Of a stretch of DNA of 64,000 nucleotides, positions 1 to 12,944 are shown in pieces; within the stretch, counting starts at the first letter, position 1; every line of letters begins with the position of its first letter. The position numbers were made by a program, and so were the translations under genes. This DNA is from Yamagishiella unicocca (Eukaryota; Chlorophyta; Chlorophyceae; Chlamydomonadales; Volvocaceae). A model generated the notes under the pieces. That model was not told the origin of the DNA. It made no database searches and was given only the letters and a program-made list of their open reading frames with translations. Where the stretch lies: NCBI GenBank assembly GCA_003116995.1, contig BDSL01000122.1, positions 124,001 through 188,000 on the forward strand. The letters run 5' to 3'.

Positions 1-907
1 GGGTGCTGTTGGGGTTACTATACTGACCAGTGGGGGGATGGACTGCGTCGGGCAGTCGGTCAGAGCACGGGGAGGAAGGGGAGGTAGAGGGAAGGGGGGC
101 ACGGGAAAGGAGGGGAGGGCGCTGCCGGTTGGTACTGGTGGCTGGGCGAAGGCGGTAAGGAGGTGTGTTGCCTTCAGTACCTCCAGGGGGGGAGCGGGGC
201 CTGCGCTAACGATGACCGACAAAGCGGCAGATAAGCTGTTTTGTAGTGATAGGTTGCGACGGACGGCAAGCGAGCGTTGCTTAGGGTGCTCTGGCAGTGG
301 GGAGGGCCGCAGGTGCAGGTGCAGGTGCTGGGGCAGTGATGGCGGAGGGCGGTGGCGCCGGCGGTGCAGGTGGCCGACGACTAGGATGCTGCTGTTAACA
401 CACCACGCTGGGGAGTGGAGGCGGTGCGCTGGCATGTCAAAACATCGGCTGCCGCAACAGCAGCGGAGGGAGGGTCCTGGCAATGTGTTGGGTGCAGAGT
501 GGCAGAGGTGCACCGCGCTGAGGAACAGGGCGACGTCTCACGGCTCTCGCACTGCGTGATGGCGGAGTGGAGGAGGCCAGGGTAGGGCATGCTTCGCTCA
601 ACAACAAGCTGTCAGTTTTGCACGATGGATGGGACGATGCGGAACGCCGGGTTGCAGATACGACAGCCTTGTCCTTTGACGAAGTGCAGTTCGTACGCCG
701 TACACGTCTCTGCGACTGAGTGTAACTTTGCCGATGCGTTGGGATTGCAAGCACGTAAAATTCGGGGAAGAGGACACTATTTTACCAGTAGTCGCACTGG
801 CGAAACGCCGAAGACTGTAGAAACGGTCGGAAGTTAAGGACAGCAGAGTCGCTATAATCTGACAGCAGCCTTGATCTTACTAGCTCTGTTTGTAGCGTTC
901 GGTTAAT
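1..907. other. no gene seen upstream of SPC subunit gene
   Basis: Purine-rich, G-rich sequence in the first 600 bases, becoming AT-richer towards 900. Open frames here have no recognisable domain and the codon use is that of random G-rich DNA. The last 100 bases probably hold the promoter and 5' UTR of the gene at 908, but no TATA box is evident. Confidence 0.5.
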
Positions 908-1150
908 ATGGATTTCGTAGGGCAAAGGCTCGCTGAGCATTTGCTCATGGTGATCTTGCTGCTCTCCGCGGCGATCAGCTTTGTTGTGGGCTACGCGCTC
1001 AAGGACTTCCAGATGATGGTTAACATCAATGGCGTTGGGCTAGTATTGGCCCTGGCTTGCGTCCTTCCAGACTGGCCTATGTACAACCGCAACCCGTGGA
1101 CGTGGCTGGCACCGCTCAAGCCTGAAAGCCAGAGCACGAAAAAGAAGTGA
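908..1150 (+). CDS. SPCS1: Signal peptidase complex subunit 1 (SPC12/SPCS1 family)
   Basis: This is a small non-catalytic subunit of the ER signal peptidase complex, which removes signal peptides from secretory proteins. It is an intronless 80-residue protein. It begins with MDFVGQ, has two closely spaced hydrophobic segments at about residues 13-33 and 38-56, and then the family signature DWPMYNRNPWTWL (about residues 57-69). It ends in a short lysine-rich tail, SQSTKKK, which would face the cytosol. Length and two-helix hairpin layout are those of SPC12 proteins from plants and animals. The start is the first ATG of an otherwise closed upstream region. A TGTAA motif at 1563-1567, about 410 bases after the stop, is a candidate polyadenylation signal of the chlamydomonadalean type. 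Identification is by the motif and topology and is fairly firm. Confidence 0.88.
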   Translation: MDFVGQRLAEHLLMVILLLSAAISFVVGYALKDFQMMVNINGVGLVLALACVLPDWPMYNRNPWTWLAPLKPESQSTKKK

Positions 1151-2066
1151 TAATGGTGACTTGTTGTGCCTTGTTTGGACCAAGCTTCGCGTTTCTTGTG
1201 CGCGTATTAGCCTTTGCAAGCAACTCTTAGGTTCGCTGATAGCAACGTATGAGACTATAAGTAGGAAGGCATTTAACCCCTTACACGGTTACCTCGATGA
1301 ACCTAGGGACTTGCTGGTCGGCCATGGTTTACTTGTGACCTTGGGTACAGGGTGCCCCTGCTTGGTGCACGTTCTGGGGGCATACGTGTAGGCGCTTGCG
1401 GAGTTGTAATTTCGCATGAACGTGGGAACGGGTTGCGAGGGGCGGTGTGGGCGAGGGGTGGTGTGGGAATAGTACCCGGACGTGTGTTTAGGCCTGCTTG
1501 GAGGCCACAGCAATTACTCTGCCGCCTGCATCTGCTGCGATCAGACTCACCATACGAAACATTGTAATATCCATCCGCATTTCCTCATCAAGTTTTGGCG
1601 GCGTCCGGTGTGCCGTTCCGAATGGACCGGATGGTGACAGCCCATGCCGTGTTTTGCCATTTTTTCCGCCAAAGTGTACCTCTCATCGGTTCGAAAGCTC
1701 ATTCAGCAGCACACGTTGCATCCTCAATCCAATTCGATTCGACAACTACTTCGCAATTGCAGGTTTGGGCGCAGCTCTTGGACCCTTGAAAAACTTGCAA
1801 GCGCTTGAGTCATGGCAAAGATGGCTAGGAAAACTTCTTGAAATAAGCGAAAGGTGCAGTGCTGCTTGCTGGAGGTCTGGCGAGCCTCGATTGCGGCGAG
1901 ACCACGGCCGTCCAGCGCCGACAATTCCGAGCCGCTACGACGCAATTGCCATTCGTGACCACGTAGTAGCATAGCAACGATTGGGCGTCCAGGGCATCAG
2001 CTGCCCAAGCGCTCTTGAACGGAGCGCTTAGGCATTGGCCATCAATAAGCGGCGCGAGCGGTCGTC
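1151..2066. other. 3' region of SPC gene and 5' region of next gene
   Basis: No coding sequence can be supported. The stretch is AT-richer than the flanking genes. It contains the candidate polyadenylation motif at 1563-1567 and then the presumed promoter of the gene starting at 2067. Confidence 0.4.
1563..1567 (+). terminator. candidate TGTAA polyadenylation signal
   Basis: TGTAA is the usual poly(A) signal in Chlamydomonas-type algae. This copy lies about 410 bases downstream of the SPC subunit stop codon. A five-base motif recurs by chance, so this is only a candidate. Confidence 0.3.
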
Positions 2067-4005
2067 ATGGGCAAGCACAGCAAAGGCGGTGGCGGAAGCG
2101 CTAAGCAGGACTCAGGAGGCAACAGCGGTGGCGGCAAGAAGGGCGGAAGCAGCGCCGCTGCCGCGGCGGGTGCCTCCGCCGCAGCGTCCACCGCAGGCGC
2201 CGGATTGTACACGCTTGAGATCCGCGAGGACTGCGTTGCGCTGATGAGGTTTCGAACCCGCGACTCGATGAACGCGCTGTTGGACCCCATCAGCAACGCC
2301 ATGGAGGGGGTCATCGCCAACCGGTTGGGCCACAACTTCGCCCTTTCGGACACCGCCCGGGACCACGTAGCTTTCAGGAAAGCTTGCGGTCTAGGCAAGC
2401 AGGTAATGCCTGAAGTGGCGTAGAACGGAGCATTGCCAGCCGAGTGCGGCTGGGGGAAGAGGGGTGAAATAGGGTGTTGGGGTTGTGGACGCGCGGCTAT
2501 TGTCTCTCCCCGTCCCCCTCCCCTGGCCGTCCCGGGGTAAGCTGATTTCTCCCCCCGTCCATGAAGCCGGCGGAGGGCCGAGCGGCTCGTCGTCTCTGCC
2601 AGCGGCCGGTACGGCACAGGGCATCAGCAGAGAGAGCGGCTTGGGTGCCGCGCCTCCACCGAGCAGGCCCGACGTCGTCCTCCTCAATCCCTCATCCCTC
2701 CCTTTCTCGTCGACCGACCGACGTTAGGGCGCGCCAACCCACCGCCACCTCCCCTCCCCCCCAATTCCTATTTCAAGTCAACGGTCCTTTTGTGTACCCC
2801 CCGGCGGCCGGGTCTTTACGCCTCCCCCACAACTGCCCCTCGAAATCGCCCCCAACTGCCCCGCTCCCCCCCAGGTCAAATACGTTATCGCCACACTGGA
2901 TGGCGACGCGCACTCCATTCGGCACGAGATGTGCCACGCGAGGTACTACCTGGATCCGCCGTACAGGGATACAGTCATGCAGGTACGCAGTGACGCCAAC
3001 AGCTCGCCGTCCGTCGTATGCGCGGGGTGGGGTGGGGTGGGGTGCGGTGCGGTGTAGTGTGGTGTGGTGTGGTGTGGTGTAGTGTGGTGCGGTGCGCCCC
3101 TAGCCTCCCTCTCCCTGTCAGTGCCGACCCACGGGTTTCCTGCCCTACCCTCTCCCTGCCCGGATGTGATCTGCGCCTGCCGGTCCCCTGGTCCTGCACC
3201 TGACCTGGTCCTGTCCTGCACCTGACCTGCCCCTGACCTGCCCCTGACCGCTGTCTGCACTGCACCCAGGTGTGGACGGGCTCGCTGGCGCCAGCTCAGC
3301 GTGACGCCGTGACGGCCTTCCTTAACCGCCTCAAGTACGACTCCGTTGCTCACGTAGACGAGTTCCAGGCCTACCTGGTGACCGAGAAGGGCAACTTCTT
3401 TGGGATGGACCTGGGGGAGGCGCAGAAGCAACTCATGGTGGGGATTGGGGGGGCGCAGTCCCTGATGCGGGGCCGGGGGGAGTGCGGGGGGGGGGAGGAG
3501 AGCAGCCCCGGCAGGGTGGTAAAGGGCAGGAGGGGTGTAGTCAGGAAAGCTGTGTGGAAGGACCCAAAGAGGGGGTCCGGCGAGGTTTAGCGCCAGGGGT
3601 GGAACGGAGGGAAGACGGAGGTGGGGTGGAGGCGGATGGGGGTTGACGGTTGAGGCAGGGAGGGTGGCGGAGGGGCAGGGCTCGGGGTCGGCTCGGGGCC
3701 TGCTGTCCGACTCGTCGGCGCACTTGCCGTACCCACGGCGGTCAGCCGCTACCGGCCCGTGTCCGCGTCATCCCGCACCCGACTCACGCGCGTCTCTCTG
3801 CCCCACCGCCCAACGCGGGTGCCGCCCCCCTTCAGGCCTCCTTCCCGCCCAGCAGCTGGCGCTGAGCGACCCTGACATCACCCTGCGTAGCGCGGTGCCA
3901 GGCCGCAGCCTTCACCGCCACCACCGCCGTTCACTGCCACCATCGCCGTTCACCGCCACCACCGCCGATCACCACCACCACCTGCCCCTCAACTGGCTCA
4001 CCTAG
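2067..4005 (+). CDS. Conserved protein with HEXXH metallopeptidase-like signature
   Basis: Four-exon model: 2067-2402, 2875-2982, 3270-3437 and 3856-4005, all joined in phase 0, giving 253 residues. Residues 1-45 are a Gly/Ser/Ala/Lys-rich low-complexity leader. The conserved core runs from about residue 47 (LYTLEIREDC) to 204. It contains HEMCHARYYLDPPYR, with HEXXH at residues 129-133, and about 46 residues later DEFQAYLV, with an acidic residue at 179. HEXXH followed by a distant Glu inside a helix-like EFxAY motif is the zinc-binding pattern of gluzincin-type folds, so metal binding or peptidase activity is inferred, not shown. I do not recognise a named family. The last exon, a His-rich tail, is the least certain part. 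Introns contain simple GGTG and CCTGACC repeats. Confidence 0.65.
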
Positions 4006-7000
4006 CCGCCCATGCCCCACACCTCTACCCCGCGATGGAGGTGGAGGCGGACCGTACGGCGCCGTACGGCGCCTTTCCTTGGGGCCGATGTCGTACCCCC
4101 GGTACACCTACCAGCCGCCCCACGCACTGCGACGCCAGCTACCCTACTGGCAGTCAGGCGGGCATTGACGGCTTGGTGGCAGTTACCGGTAGGCGGGTGG
4201 GTGGGGGTCTGGATGGCAGATGTGGCCCAATCGAGCGCCTGAAGTACCCGCGCCCCGTCACTGGTCGGCTGGAATACCGATACCTCTCCAATTCCTGGTG
4301 CCGGTGCCGGTCATGAAATAATTGGAATCCCCGCACTGCATCCGGTGCGGCTGGGTCTCTGTCTGGGTTTCTGTCTCCGAATGTGTCCGACGACGTGCCC
4401 GGTGGCCCTGCCTTTTGGTCTGGCGCCCACTGTAACAAGTGCCACTGCCACAACCGACCACATGGCTGTGTGCTCGCAGGACGGCCACTCGTGAAGCTGG
4501 ACGTAGGGAGTGGACCGCAGCACCCCGGCCGCGCCCCGCCTCCTTCGCAAGTCGCCTCCAGTTGGTGCTTGGGCTGCGACTGCAGTTGCAGGCGCACGTG
4601 GCTGGGGTCGTGGGGTCATGGTTGGGTGGATGTGCGATGAGTGGGTAGGCCACATCGCGCGCTGGTGGCGACGTGAGCATCTGTCGTACGTTGGCTTGGG
4701 GTTGCGAGCCGCTGCCGTGCAGCCAAGCCGCATTGAGTAGGGCGGTGTCGGACCCTACGGGTTCACCAGCAGTAGGAACTGAGGTGGAGATATCGTGGAG
4801 TTGGTCGGATTGCTTACAGCCCAATCAGTGTTCCGAAGTCGCTGACTCAGTAAAGATTGGGACTTGGGAGGTGCTCGACCTGACTTTGTAACGTGGCAGG
4901 ATGAGACTCACGGCACTGCTCATGAGGAGGGTGTATAGGAAAGTGGCATGATCACATTTGCGCGTTGCCGAAGTATGAGTTAAGAATGCTCTTGACGGAC
5001 GAATCAGCAATTGTGAGGTGAATCCTTGGTCAGCGTGTTCTGTTACACAAGCCAATACCCCGAAGGATTGGCCCCGATGTAAATGTACACGCGCGGGCAA
5101 ACGCATTGCACCGCGCGGTTCAAAGCATAGGACTCCCTCTTCGCTCCAACAACATAACACAAACCGAACACGGAGACTTGGCCACAAATGCAAGCCGCGG
5201 TACTTAGACCAGAACATGTTTGGTACCGCGATATCGCTGAAAACCAGCAATATGCAGTGGGTTGATTGGGGAAATTGCTACACGAACAACCGAGTATATA
5301 ACCATCTCACTTCCCCAGATTTAGATTGGGGGTAACCTCTCCTACACACAACAAAACCGCTCCAACCGTTCAAACCTCGCTCTCCTCGTCACCAATCAAC
5401 CGCAGCCCAAAGCGCAAGTGAGAACCGCACTATATCACACACGTGCGCACACATACACACACCGACCAAATGAGCCCCCCCCGTCAGGAAGAATTGAAAC
5501 TGACTGCAAAGGAACCATCGAAAGAAACGCGCACAAAAGCATCACATCTGGAGTCATCAAACATGCACAGAGCTTCCGGGGGAAGGCCTTGTCGCCTTAT
5601 TCACCATCGAACTGCCCAAGGCAGAGCATCGCGATTGAATATGGCCCGACTCCCGCAACACCAAAGCAGCAACAACCGCCTCACTACAGGCATCGAAGCG
5701 AAGGCAGGCTCAAGACTGCGCACAGCAAGGCACACGACTTGCCGACTTGCACACTCGCAGGTTTGCCAAAAGCTCTCTCCACGGCAAATCTATGCGAACA
5801 GTCGACAGGCAGACTTGTCTCGCAGCGCGACCGTCGTCGCCCGCAATGGAGCGCCACACCCGTCTCCCTCAAAACGTACCCAAATCGAGCTAGAACGAAC
5901 ACGATTCGGTGGAGTTGAGCCCAAAACAACACGTCAAGAATGCGCGTCCACTAGAACCATCGCACATTAGGATTCCCGAAACCAACCAACATCCCCCTTG
6001 GTATTACGCCATCCAAACCGTCCTCGCGCAAAACTGCTTGCAGGGCTACAGCCGCGCCACAAGAGAGGGCACCGGCCACCGACTTTTCGCAATGCCCGCA
6101 AGACCGAATCAAGAGACCGCATCTCGCCATGTACTCCCGCTCAGAACTCTCGACTGGATAGCTGTGGCATCCAGTGGCCCAAAGTACCACATCCCGCCGC
6201 GTTCCCGCAGATACGACCCGGCACACGCCTGGGAGACAACCAGCTCTCGTGCAATGTCTGGTGGCGCAAGACGAGACGCAAGCCGGCGCGAGAAGACGCG
6301 CCACCAAGACAGCTAGCGTAACCAAGCTCAAACCAGTGGATCTCTTAATAAGAAGACAGAACATCACCACCCAATAACCTCGACACGAAAGTAGAAGCTC
6401 TCTAGCTTCACTCCGGTTCCGAAAGAGTGCCACCCAGAGGCCTCTGCAATACTCTTGGCGGCATCGTGGTAACATCAGGCTGCGACCACCACCACCACCA
6501 AAAAAGACGCTCCCTGGGGGCTGCAGCAGCCACTACGTGTCGACCCGTTTCAACAAACACCAGGGCACTTGCGTCGCATGCACCTGGGTAAGCACTAGCA
6601 GCACAACCGGTCAGCACTGTGCGCAACCACCCAACACACCCCTCCACGGGTTTACGGCAGCATCTGTAGCCAATCAAAGCCCGAAACAAAAAATCATCAC
6701 CAACCTTCTCCGCTCCGTATCGATGGCCCTTTCACAGGGAGCTTATAGGTGCGACAAGCAAAAGCAGATCCCGCCCTCTCATCAGCCTGGCTCAGATCAT
6801 CATTTCCGCACGCGAACAGCTCCTCTGTTATCGGACTGGACCTAGGTGTCCAAAATCGATCCATACGCCTGCGTCGCACGATGTCCCTCAGGCGCAGCTC
6901 CGCATTCGCACCTGCCACTCCCACAGCTCATACTCCACCTCATCGCCGTAGCGGCCATTACGTCGTCTCGGGGAGGGCGCCGCTAATCGGCAAGAATCGC

Positions 7001-7986
7001 CGGGCGGGCGCACTTATCAGACCCCACCGCCTCCATCATTACCGATGATCTCGGCAACGTCAGTAAGCAAGCCCGCTTCTTCACAAAACCTTTAGATGCA
7101 TTCAGCGACCCCCCAGTTGTTACTCTATGGGGCATGCGCACGAATTACGATGTCATCGACGACCCAAAAAGGGGGGAACAACCACACGCGCGGACAGGAG
7201 CCATTCAGGCCAACCCCACCACACACGCGAATACCCACACCACCGGGCTCAGCACACCCGTGTTAAAATGAAGCATGGGCGACACACTCGTGTAATTAGC
7301 GCGTCCTTATCTCTCCAGTTCCTCCGTACCGCGATGCCTTCCAGGGGAAACGCAACCGCACCGAGCAGCAATGGCTGCTGTCGAGTCTTCACTACGCGCG
7401 CACAGGCGCTCTCCTCCCTCGACATCCTCCGCCATTGCTGTCCGCATAGAACTGTTTCGGCTGGATGCGCATTGCCGGCTTCTCGGTACTAAGGTTAGCC
7501 CGACCTCGGTAGTAGGAAATTATACCGATCTCACTGTTGCTCATTACGACTTGCTACTGCAAATGCGATAATATGTTGTATTCCTCCGACCGGGCTGTCT
7601 GTCCCCAACGAAAAATGCGGGAAGGGTGCTGCGCCTGTGGCGGCCAGCCGCGCAGCGAGGTAGCCGCATGGCACTGTGAAATGGAAAACGGCAACGCCAC
7701 CGCACTCTGTACCAAATCCCCCACGAATCTCTCCTGCCAACCTTCCGTACCGCACGCAACCCACAAGGCCAGTCCGCGTCACTTTCAACCGACTCCCATC
7801 GCAGGCGTGCGTGCACACCACGGCACACCTGCTGCCATGCAAACTCACGGCACCCAGCAACCCCAAAAGCCTCTCCTTATCTTCTCAAAGTGAAACGCTT
7901 AACTGAACCCAGTTAGCAGCACGATCTCAACTCCTCGGCTCTACTACACGCCGTCCTTTCGCTGCGACTCGTGTCGATAACGCCCC
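4006..7986. other. long intergenic stretch, no gene supported
   Basis: Nearly 4 kb between a plus-strand gene end and the 3' end of a minus-strand gene. The part from about 4800 to 7900 is clearly AT-richer than the genes. Open frames up to about 175 codons occur on both strands but none has a recognisable domain, conserved motif, or splice-linked partner. TGTAA at 4431-4435 is a candidate poly(A) signal for the upstream gene. A palindromic cluster of GTACGGCGCC tokens lies at 4055-4075. Confidence 0.4.
4431..4435 (+). terminator. candidate TGTAA polyadenylation signal
   Basis: TGTAA about 425 bases after the stop of the HEXXH protein gene. It is a candidate only, because the motif is short. 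Confidence 0.25.
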
Positions 7987-10811
7987 TTACATGCGTTGTA
8001 CGAGCATGTTCGGCAGCGCACCGAAGCCGTTGAGGCTCCCTGTCTGGGAATCTAGGCCGCCGTCAAGGTTCATTTCCGAGTCCTCCACCTGCAAGGCACG
8101 TGCGGACGTGTATAAAGTCAGTGCCGGTCTGCAGCCGTACGAGGCAAAACAACCCACGCCTATGCAGCGCTCTCGAACGTGACCACCGCATCCTGCCGGT
8201 ACTTCCTGCCCTGTCAAGGCTCCGGCCCTACCCGTGTCCGTTCCTCCCCTCCCCAATTGACACACCTTGGGCATAGCAATATCGATGGCGATGGTGGAGC
8301 CCTTCAGTCGGTGCTGGCCGTGGCTCACGACGCGCTGGATGGCGGCATCCGTCTCGAAGGTGACGAAGCCGAAGCCGCGATGCTCGGCCTTGTTGTCCTT
8401 GGCCTTAGGCAGGTACACGTCCATCACATACCCGAAGCGCATGAAGTAGTCCTTGACATCCACCTCGCTCGTGTCCTTCGTGAGCTTGCCGATAAAGATG
8501 CGAGGGCCAGCCCTGTGGTATTATGCAAAAAAGGCCGTATGCGGAAATATTAGGGCATGGAGCCTCGTGATGCCGTGCTTCATAGCATGAGGCCATGGCC
8601 TATAGCAGACAACATCGGTGCATCAATCCACGTCGGCGTCAAGGGCGCCATCAGGCGCGATGCAAGACTGTCGATGCGAGCCTGAAAGACAAGACTGTCG
8701 ATGCGAGCCTGAAAGACGAGACTGTCGATGCGAGCCTGAAAGACGAGACTGTCGATGCGAGCCTATGAACGCCAAACTAATGATGCGAGCTTAAGAAGGC
8801 GAGACCGTCGTTACGAGACAGACAATGCAAGGCTGACTTCCGCGAGGAACTCCCTTACCTGGCGTTGGCAATGGCGGGGTTCTCCATGCGCTTCAGCGTC
8901 GAGTCGAGAGAGCGGCGTCCAGAGGCCGCCGCCATCATCTGCTGCACAGCCGCGGCCGCGCCGAGCGTGTTGAGCTCTTGCAGCATCGTCTGTCCCGAGA
9001 TGCCGGCCAGACCCGACGCCTTGCCAGCCAGGCTGTTCGACAGAAGGCTGGTGGCGGCCGTCAGGTCGGCACCCAGGCCCACCATGGGCATGCCGCCGTT
9101 CAAACCGTTAATCCCAGAGTTGCCTAGAGCCGTCATGTGCGCATTTACGCCGTTGACGTTTTCGCTCAGGGTCGCCGTCTTGGCGAGCGTCTGCAGCGCA
9201 GCTGTGGTGGCGGCGGCAGCAGCAGCCGCAGTGGAGCTGTTGCCGTTGAGGCCCAGGCCCAGGTTGAGCCCCAAGGCCTGGCTAGTCGCACGGAGCGCGG
9301 GGTTCATGCCAGCGCCTAGGCCTGTGCAAAGTAAGACGAAGCGTAGATATGAACGTAGCGCTTGGGAGCCGGACTACGGCAAGGGTCTGTCCCCAGTTAT
9401 AACCTTAGCACCCCCCCCGTTGCATGGTTTGGTGTCCTGTCCCGAACTGCCGGCGGATGGAGTCGCCCTGGACATGGCCTTACCGCTTGCGTTGTTCATG
9501 AGCGACGCGCTTGTGGTGAGGGACGTCGGATTGAGGTCCATCATGTCCATGCCCCCCCGGCCCATCATGCCACTGAGATCCCGCTCTTCAGAGAGGGAGC
9601 GGAGGTTGTTGAAGGCGGCGTCAATGGCGCCGGGCGCAATGAGGTTGTTGTTCATGATGCCGCTCAGGCCAGGCCCGATGATACCCGAGCCTGCACATCC
9701 CAGAGTCAAGAGAGGACACAAGTGATGGAATGCTGGGGAGGACAGTAACGAGTTGTAAGGCAGTCAGTCCAGGAATCACTTCGCCCGGGCCTCCTTAGTA
9801 ACTGTTTTTCGACTCGCTACCCCAAGTCCACAATGCGGACCCCACCGATAACGCACCGCAAACCCACAGATCCCACTCGGCTACTCACCGTTATCGAAAG
9901 ACCTCCGCTGACCAGGGCCCACGGGCAGGCGCGCGAAGATGTTCTTTAGCGCAGTCGGCTCCTCCTTAGGGGTTGCGCGGTCAATGGCAATCTCGTGGCC
10001 GTTCATCCAGTGCTTCACGGCCATCACCTTCTCCACCGAGTCGGGCGACGCAAAGGTCACAAACCCAATGCCCCGGTAGCCCTGCTTGGAGTGGTCCTTA
10101 GGCATGTACGCATCCTGCAGCTTGCCGAACCCCTCGAAGTACTGCCTGAACTGAGACTCCGTCACGGATGGAGGGATGCGCGCCACGAAAATACGCGTAG
10201 TCCGTGGCGGCGACGGCTCTCCCTGCGAAGTTGACATTCAAGAACTCAAAGGTGTCAGTGTTTACGAAACGTCACCACTCAACATAACCACGGCATTTAG
10301 GATAGAGGCGTCATCGCACCTTGGGCAGTGCGACCTTCGCCTCGCAGCGGCGACCATCAATCGTATGCTCAACGGTCAGAGCGCGGGTTGCGGAACAGGG
10401 GTCGAGGAAGGTAACGAAGCCAAAGCCGCGACTCTTCCCGGTGTAGCGGTCCTTCATGACCTCGGCGCACTCCAGCGCGCCGAACTGCGAGAAGTACATC
10501 TTCAGGGTCTCCTCACTGCAGTGGCACACGTCACGTAAGAAGTCAGTGACAGAAGGCCAAGCAAACATAAATAAATATCTTCCGGTTCGAAAGCAAGCTC
10601 CGCCGCAGCAACAAGCATAGCAGCGAAATATCATCTAGGATACCAAGTACAGGACCGAGTCAAAAGGCTTAGGCGGCCAGGAAGATCCTAAGCGGTTCCG
10701 GATAGTCACATCGACTCACGTAGTCTCCCAGGGCAAACCCAGCACCGCCAGCTTGCGTGGCTGTTCGCCATCCGAAATCGAGGAACTGAGCTCCAGGTTC
10801 TCTTTCTCCAT
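7987..10811 (-). CDS. Three-RRM RNA-binding protein (hnRNP/DAZAP1/TDP-43-like)
   Basis: Seven exons on the minus strand: 10811-10720, 10515-10320, 10222-9889, 9690-9412, 9321-8859, 8512-8266 and 8088-7987. All phases agree and the product is 570 residues. RRM1 is at about 20-95 (RNP2 LAVLGLPW, RNP1 KSRGFGFVTF). RRM2 is at about 105-180 (RIFVARIP, YRGIGFVTF). RRM3 is at about 459-535 (RIFIGKL, HRGFGFVTF). Residues 208-454 are a Met/Leu/Asn/Ala/Gly-rich linker that looks disordered. This layout suits a nuclear or shuttling hnRNP that binds mRNA and affects splicing, stability or translation. The chosen ATG (10811) gives RRM1 an 18-residue leader, but the frame stays open upstream and a good acceptor precedes it near 10833, so a further 5' exon is possible. 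The intron 8513-8858 holds a 27-bp tandem repeat. Confidence 0.85.
8664..8766. repeat. 27-bp tandem repeat in RRM gene intron
   Basis: Nearly four copies of a 27-bp unit containing GACTGTCGATGCGAGCCTG, with copies starting at 8664, 8691, 8718 and 8745. More degenerate copies trail to about 8815. It lies wholly inside the intron before the RRM3 exon. Confidence 0.85.
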
Positions 10812-12944
10812 CTCGGAATAGACACGCTTTTCAGGCTGCAACTCGGCAACTTCAAGAGAGAAATAGACGATGCTTGATGTTGTGCTGATACCGCGCTAGT
10901 TGCGTCTGATCAACTCCAGAGCCTCTCCAATCTGCATGAGGAATGGTGGCTTAATAAGTCGCAAAGCTTGCCCAAAAGAGGACGCTGACCCTTGGCGACA
11001 CACGCCGACCGAGCCACGCACAACGCGCGGTAGACATTGGGGTAGCGCGTTTCGTAGTGAAGAACGCATGCCGCAGGGAGGAAAGGCAACGACTGCGCTG
11101 CTCCAGTAGCTATGACAAGGAGGATGACAGTGTTCAGCGGTTGGGCGCCGCACCTTGCTTCCACTCCTTGTTCCTCTTCGCCGTTAATGATGGCGATCCT
11201 TTTCTTGAAACGCTTAGGTCTTCAGGAATGCTCCAAACAGCAACGCTGTGCTGCAGATAGTATGACGCTTGAGAATGGCGCAGAACAAAATGATGAAACA
11301 CAGACAACTTTGCTGCTGATCGCAGCGCTCTGATAGTTTTATAGTTCAGTAACAAAGTGAAGAAGTTGGGAGATAACCAGCGCTTGATATTTACAGCCGG
11401 GATTTCGGCCCGATTGGGATTCGCCCCGATATGGGCCCTATTATTTTCACGAAGACCATGACCATGCACGGCTTCGGTTTCTTCTTCCATGCTTCGTAGT
11501 AAATATTTTTATGGAGCAACCTTTTTTTGGGAGAGGTGCGGGAACCCGCTGCGTGCGCCTTTTAAACTTGTCGGAGCCCATCCTGCCGCCTTTTGTTTAG
11601 CTCTGCCAGTGGCGCTTCATGTGAGTCCGAATGATGCGCAGTTTCTTCGATGCCAGGAATCACAGGGGCACTGTTGGATGACGAGGCATATAGGAGGGGG
11701 AGAGTGTCGTGGCGGTTGGCGAATGGCGTAGCTTGTGCTGCTGCTAGATCAGCAGCAGCATTTCGTAATTTCGAAGCCTGGCATGCGTGCCTTTTCCAGC
11801 TGCATTGCGCCAGATAGCTTGGCCTGACGCCGAGAGACACACAACCGTCATGATAGAAACGCTCTCTTCGCCCGGCCGCCGCCTTTCGTGAACACCTGCC
11901 CAAGTGTATTCATTGCGAAGTGCGTTGGCGGAAGGACGCCCGGCATCGCTGTAGTATTCCTCTTCCTATCCTTCCTCTCGTACAGAACTGTCAACGAGGT
12001 TCGAGCGTGCGTGTTCGGGCATACACGGTTGCGGACTCGCAATAGGACAGTTCCGCGAATGGAAGGCGGATATGTGGAGCGCCTCGGTAGTCTTTATGGC
12101 GACCCGTACACAAACCACTCGGGCTAGAACCAGAGTCGGACCGTATGGGGTGTCGTTTTCACTGCAGCACAGGTGATCGTGGGTGATGGATGGTTGTCAT
12201 TCTGAGGCCAAAAAAACATACAACCTTGCTTGCAACATTGTCATGCAGATGGCGAAGAGATCTCGATAAGGAGGGCTAAGGCATGCCTGGGCATGCTTAC
12301 CGTAAACGAAGCTGCCGCGTTGCTTCGCAAACAAAGGGAGGACAACGCATGCATGGCAATGCGGGCAGTACTGTACTGAATATATGCAAAGCAGCGTTGC
12401 AAGCCACCTAGCAACCTCATACAGGAGCGTTCTGCCCTCAACGCACAACGATCCGAAGGTAAGGCGTGGTCTGCAATCTGCAACATGTCGGACCTATCAA
12501 CGGGAGCTGTATTGGCTCAGGGCACGGTGCCCTGCCGTGCTGCCACGTGCTGCGGGAGTTGGATGGCGGAGGGATCAGGAGGGAGGCGGTTGGAGGCAGG
12601 GACCCTGGCATCCAGATGAATATGACGAGTGGAGTCAAATCAGCCAAGCCCGTGCGGGTAGGTACCTGCCGGGGCCCCAAGCTTGCCACATGGCGTGTCT
12701 GTGGCATTGGCGGGCCCTCAAGCTACTGGTACACGGCTCGATAACATACCAAACCCCATTCTGAAGGTGGGGGATGGGAGCAGTCCTGGCCGCCAGTCTG
12801 CGAGGGCGGGGAGGTGCGGCTGACATACGACCGCAAGACCGCATCGTCCTACCTGCTTTTATTTTGCAGCCAGCCCAGACACGGGCAGTGCGCTATGAAC
12901 CCGCCGAAGAACGCACTGGGCTGGGTCTGGGGGTTCCGGGCACA

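Noticed and set aside
38..559. Frame starting MDCVGQSV, resembling the SPC subunit start MDFVGQRL
   Set aside because: The similarity ends after eight residues, with no membrane segments or family motif; it is taken as coincidence.
7985..7991. TGTAA overlapping the RRM gene stop codon as a poly(A) signal
   Set aside because: It is formed by the last Met codon plus the stop; polyadenylation there would leave no 3' UTR.
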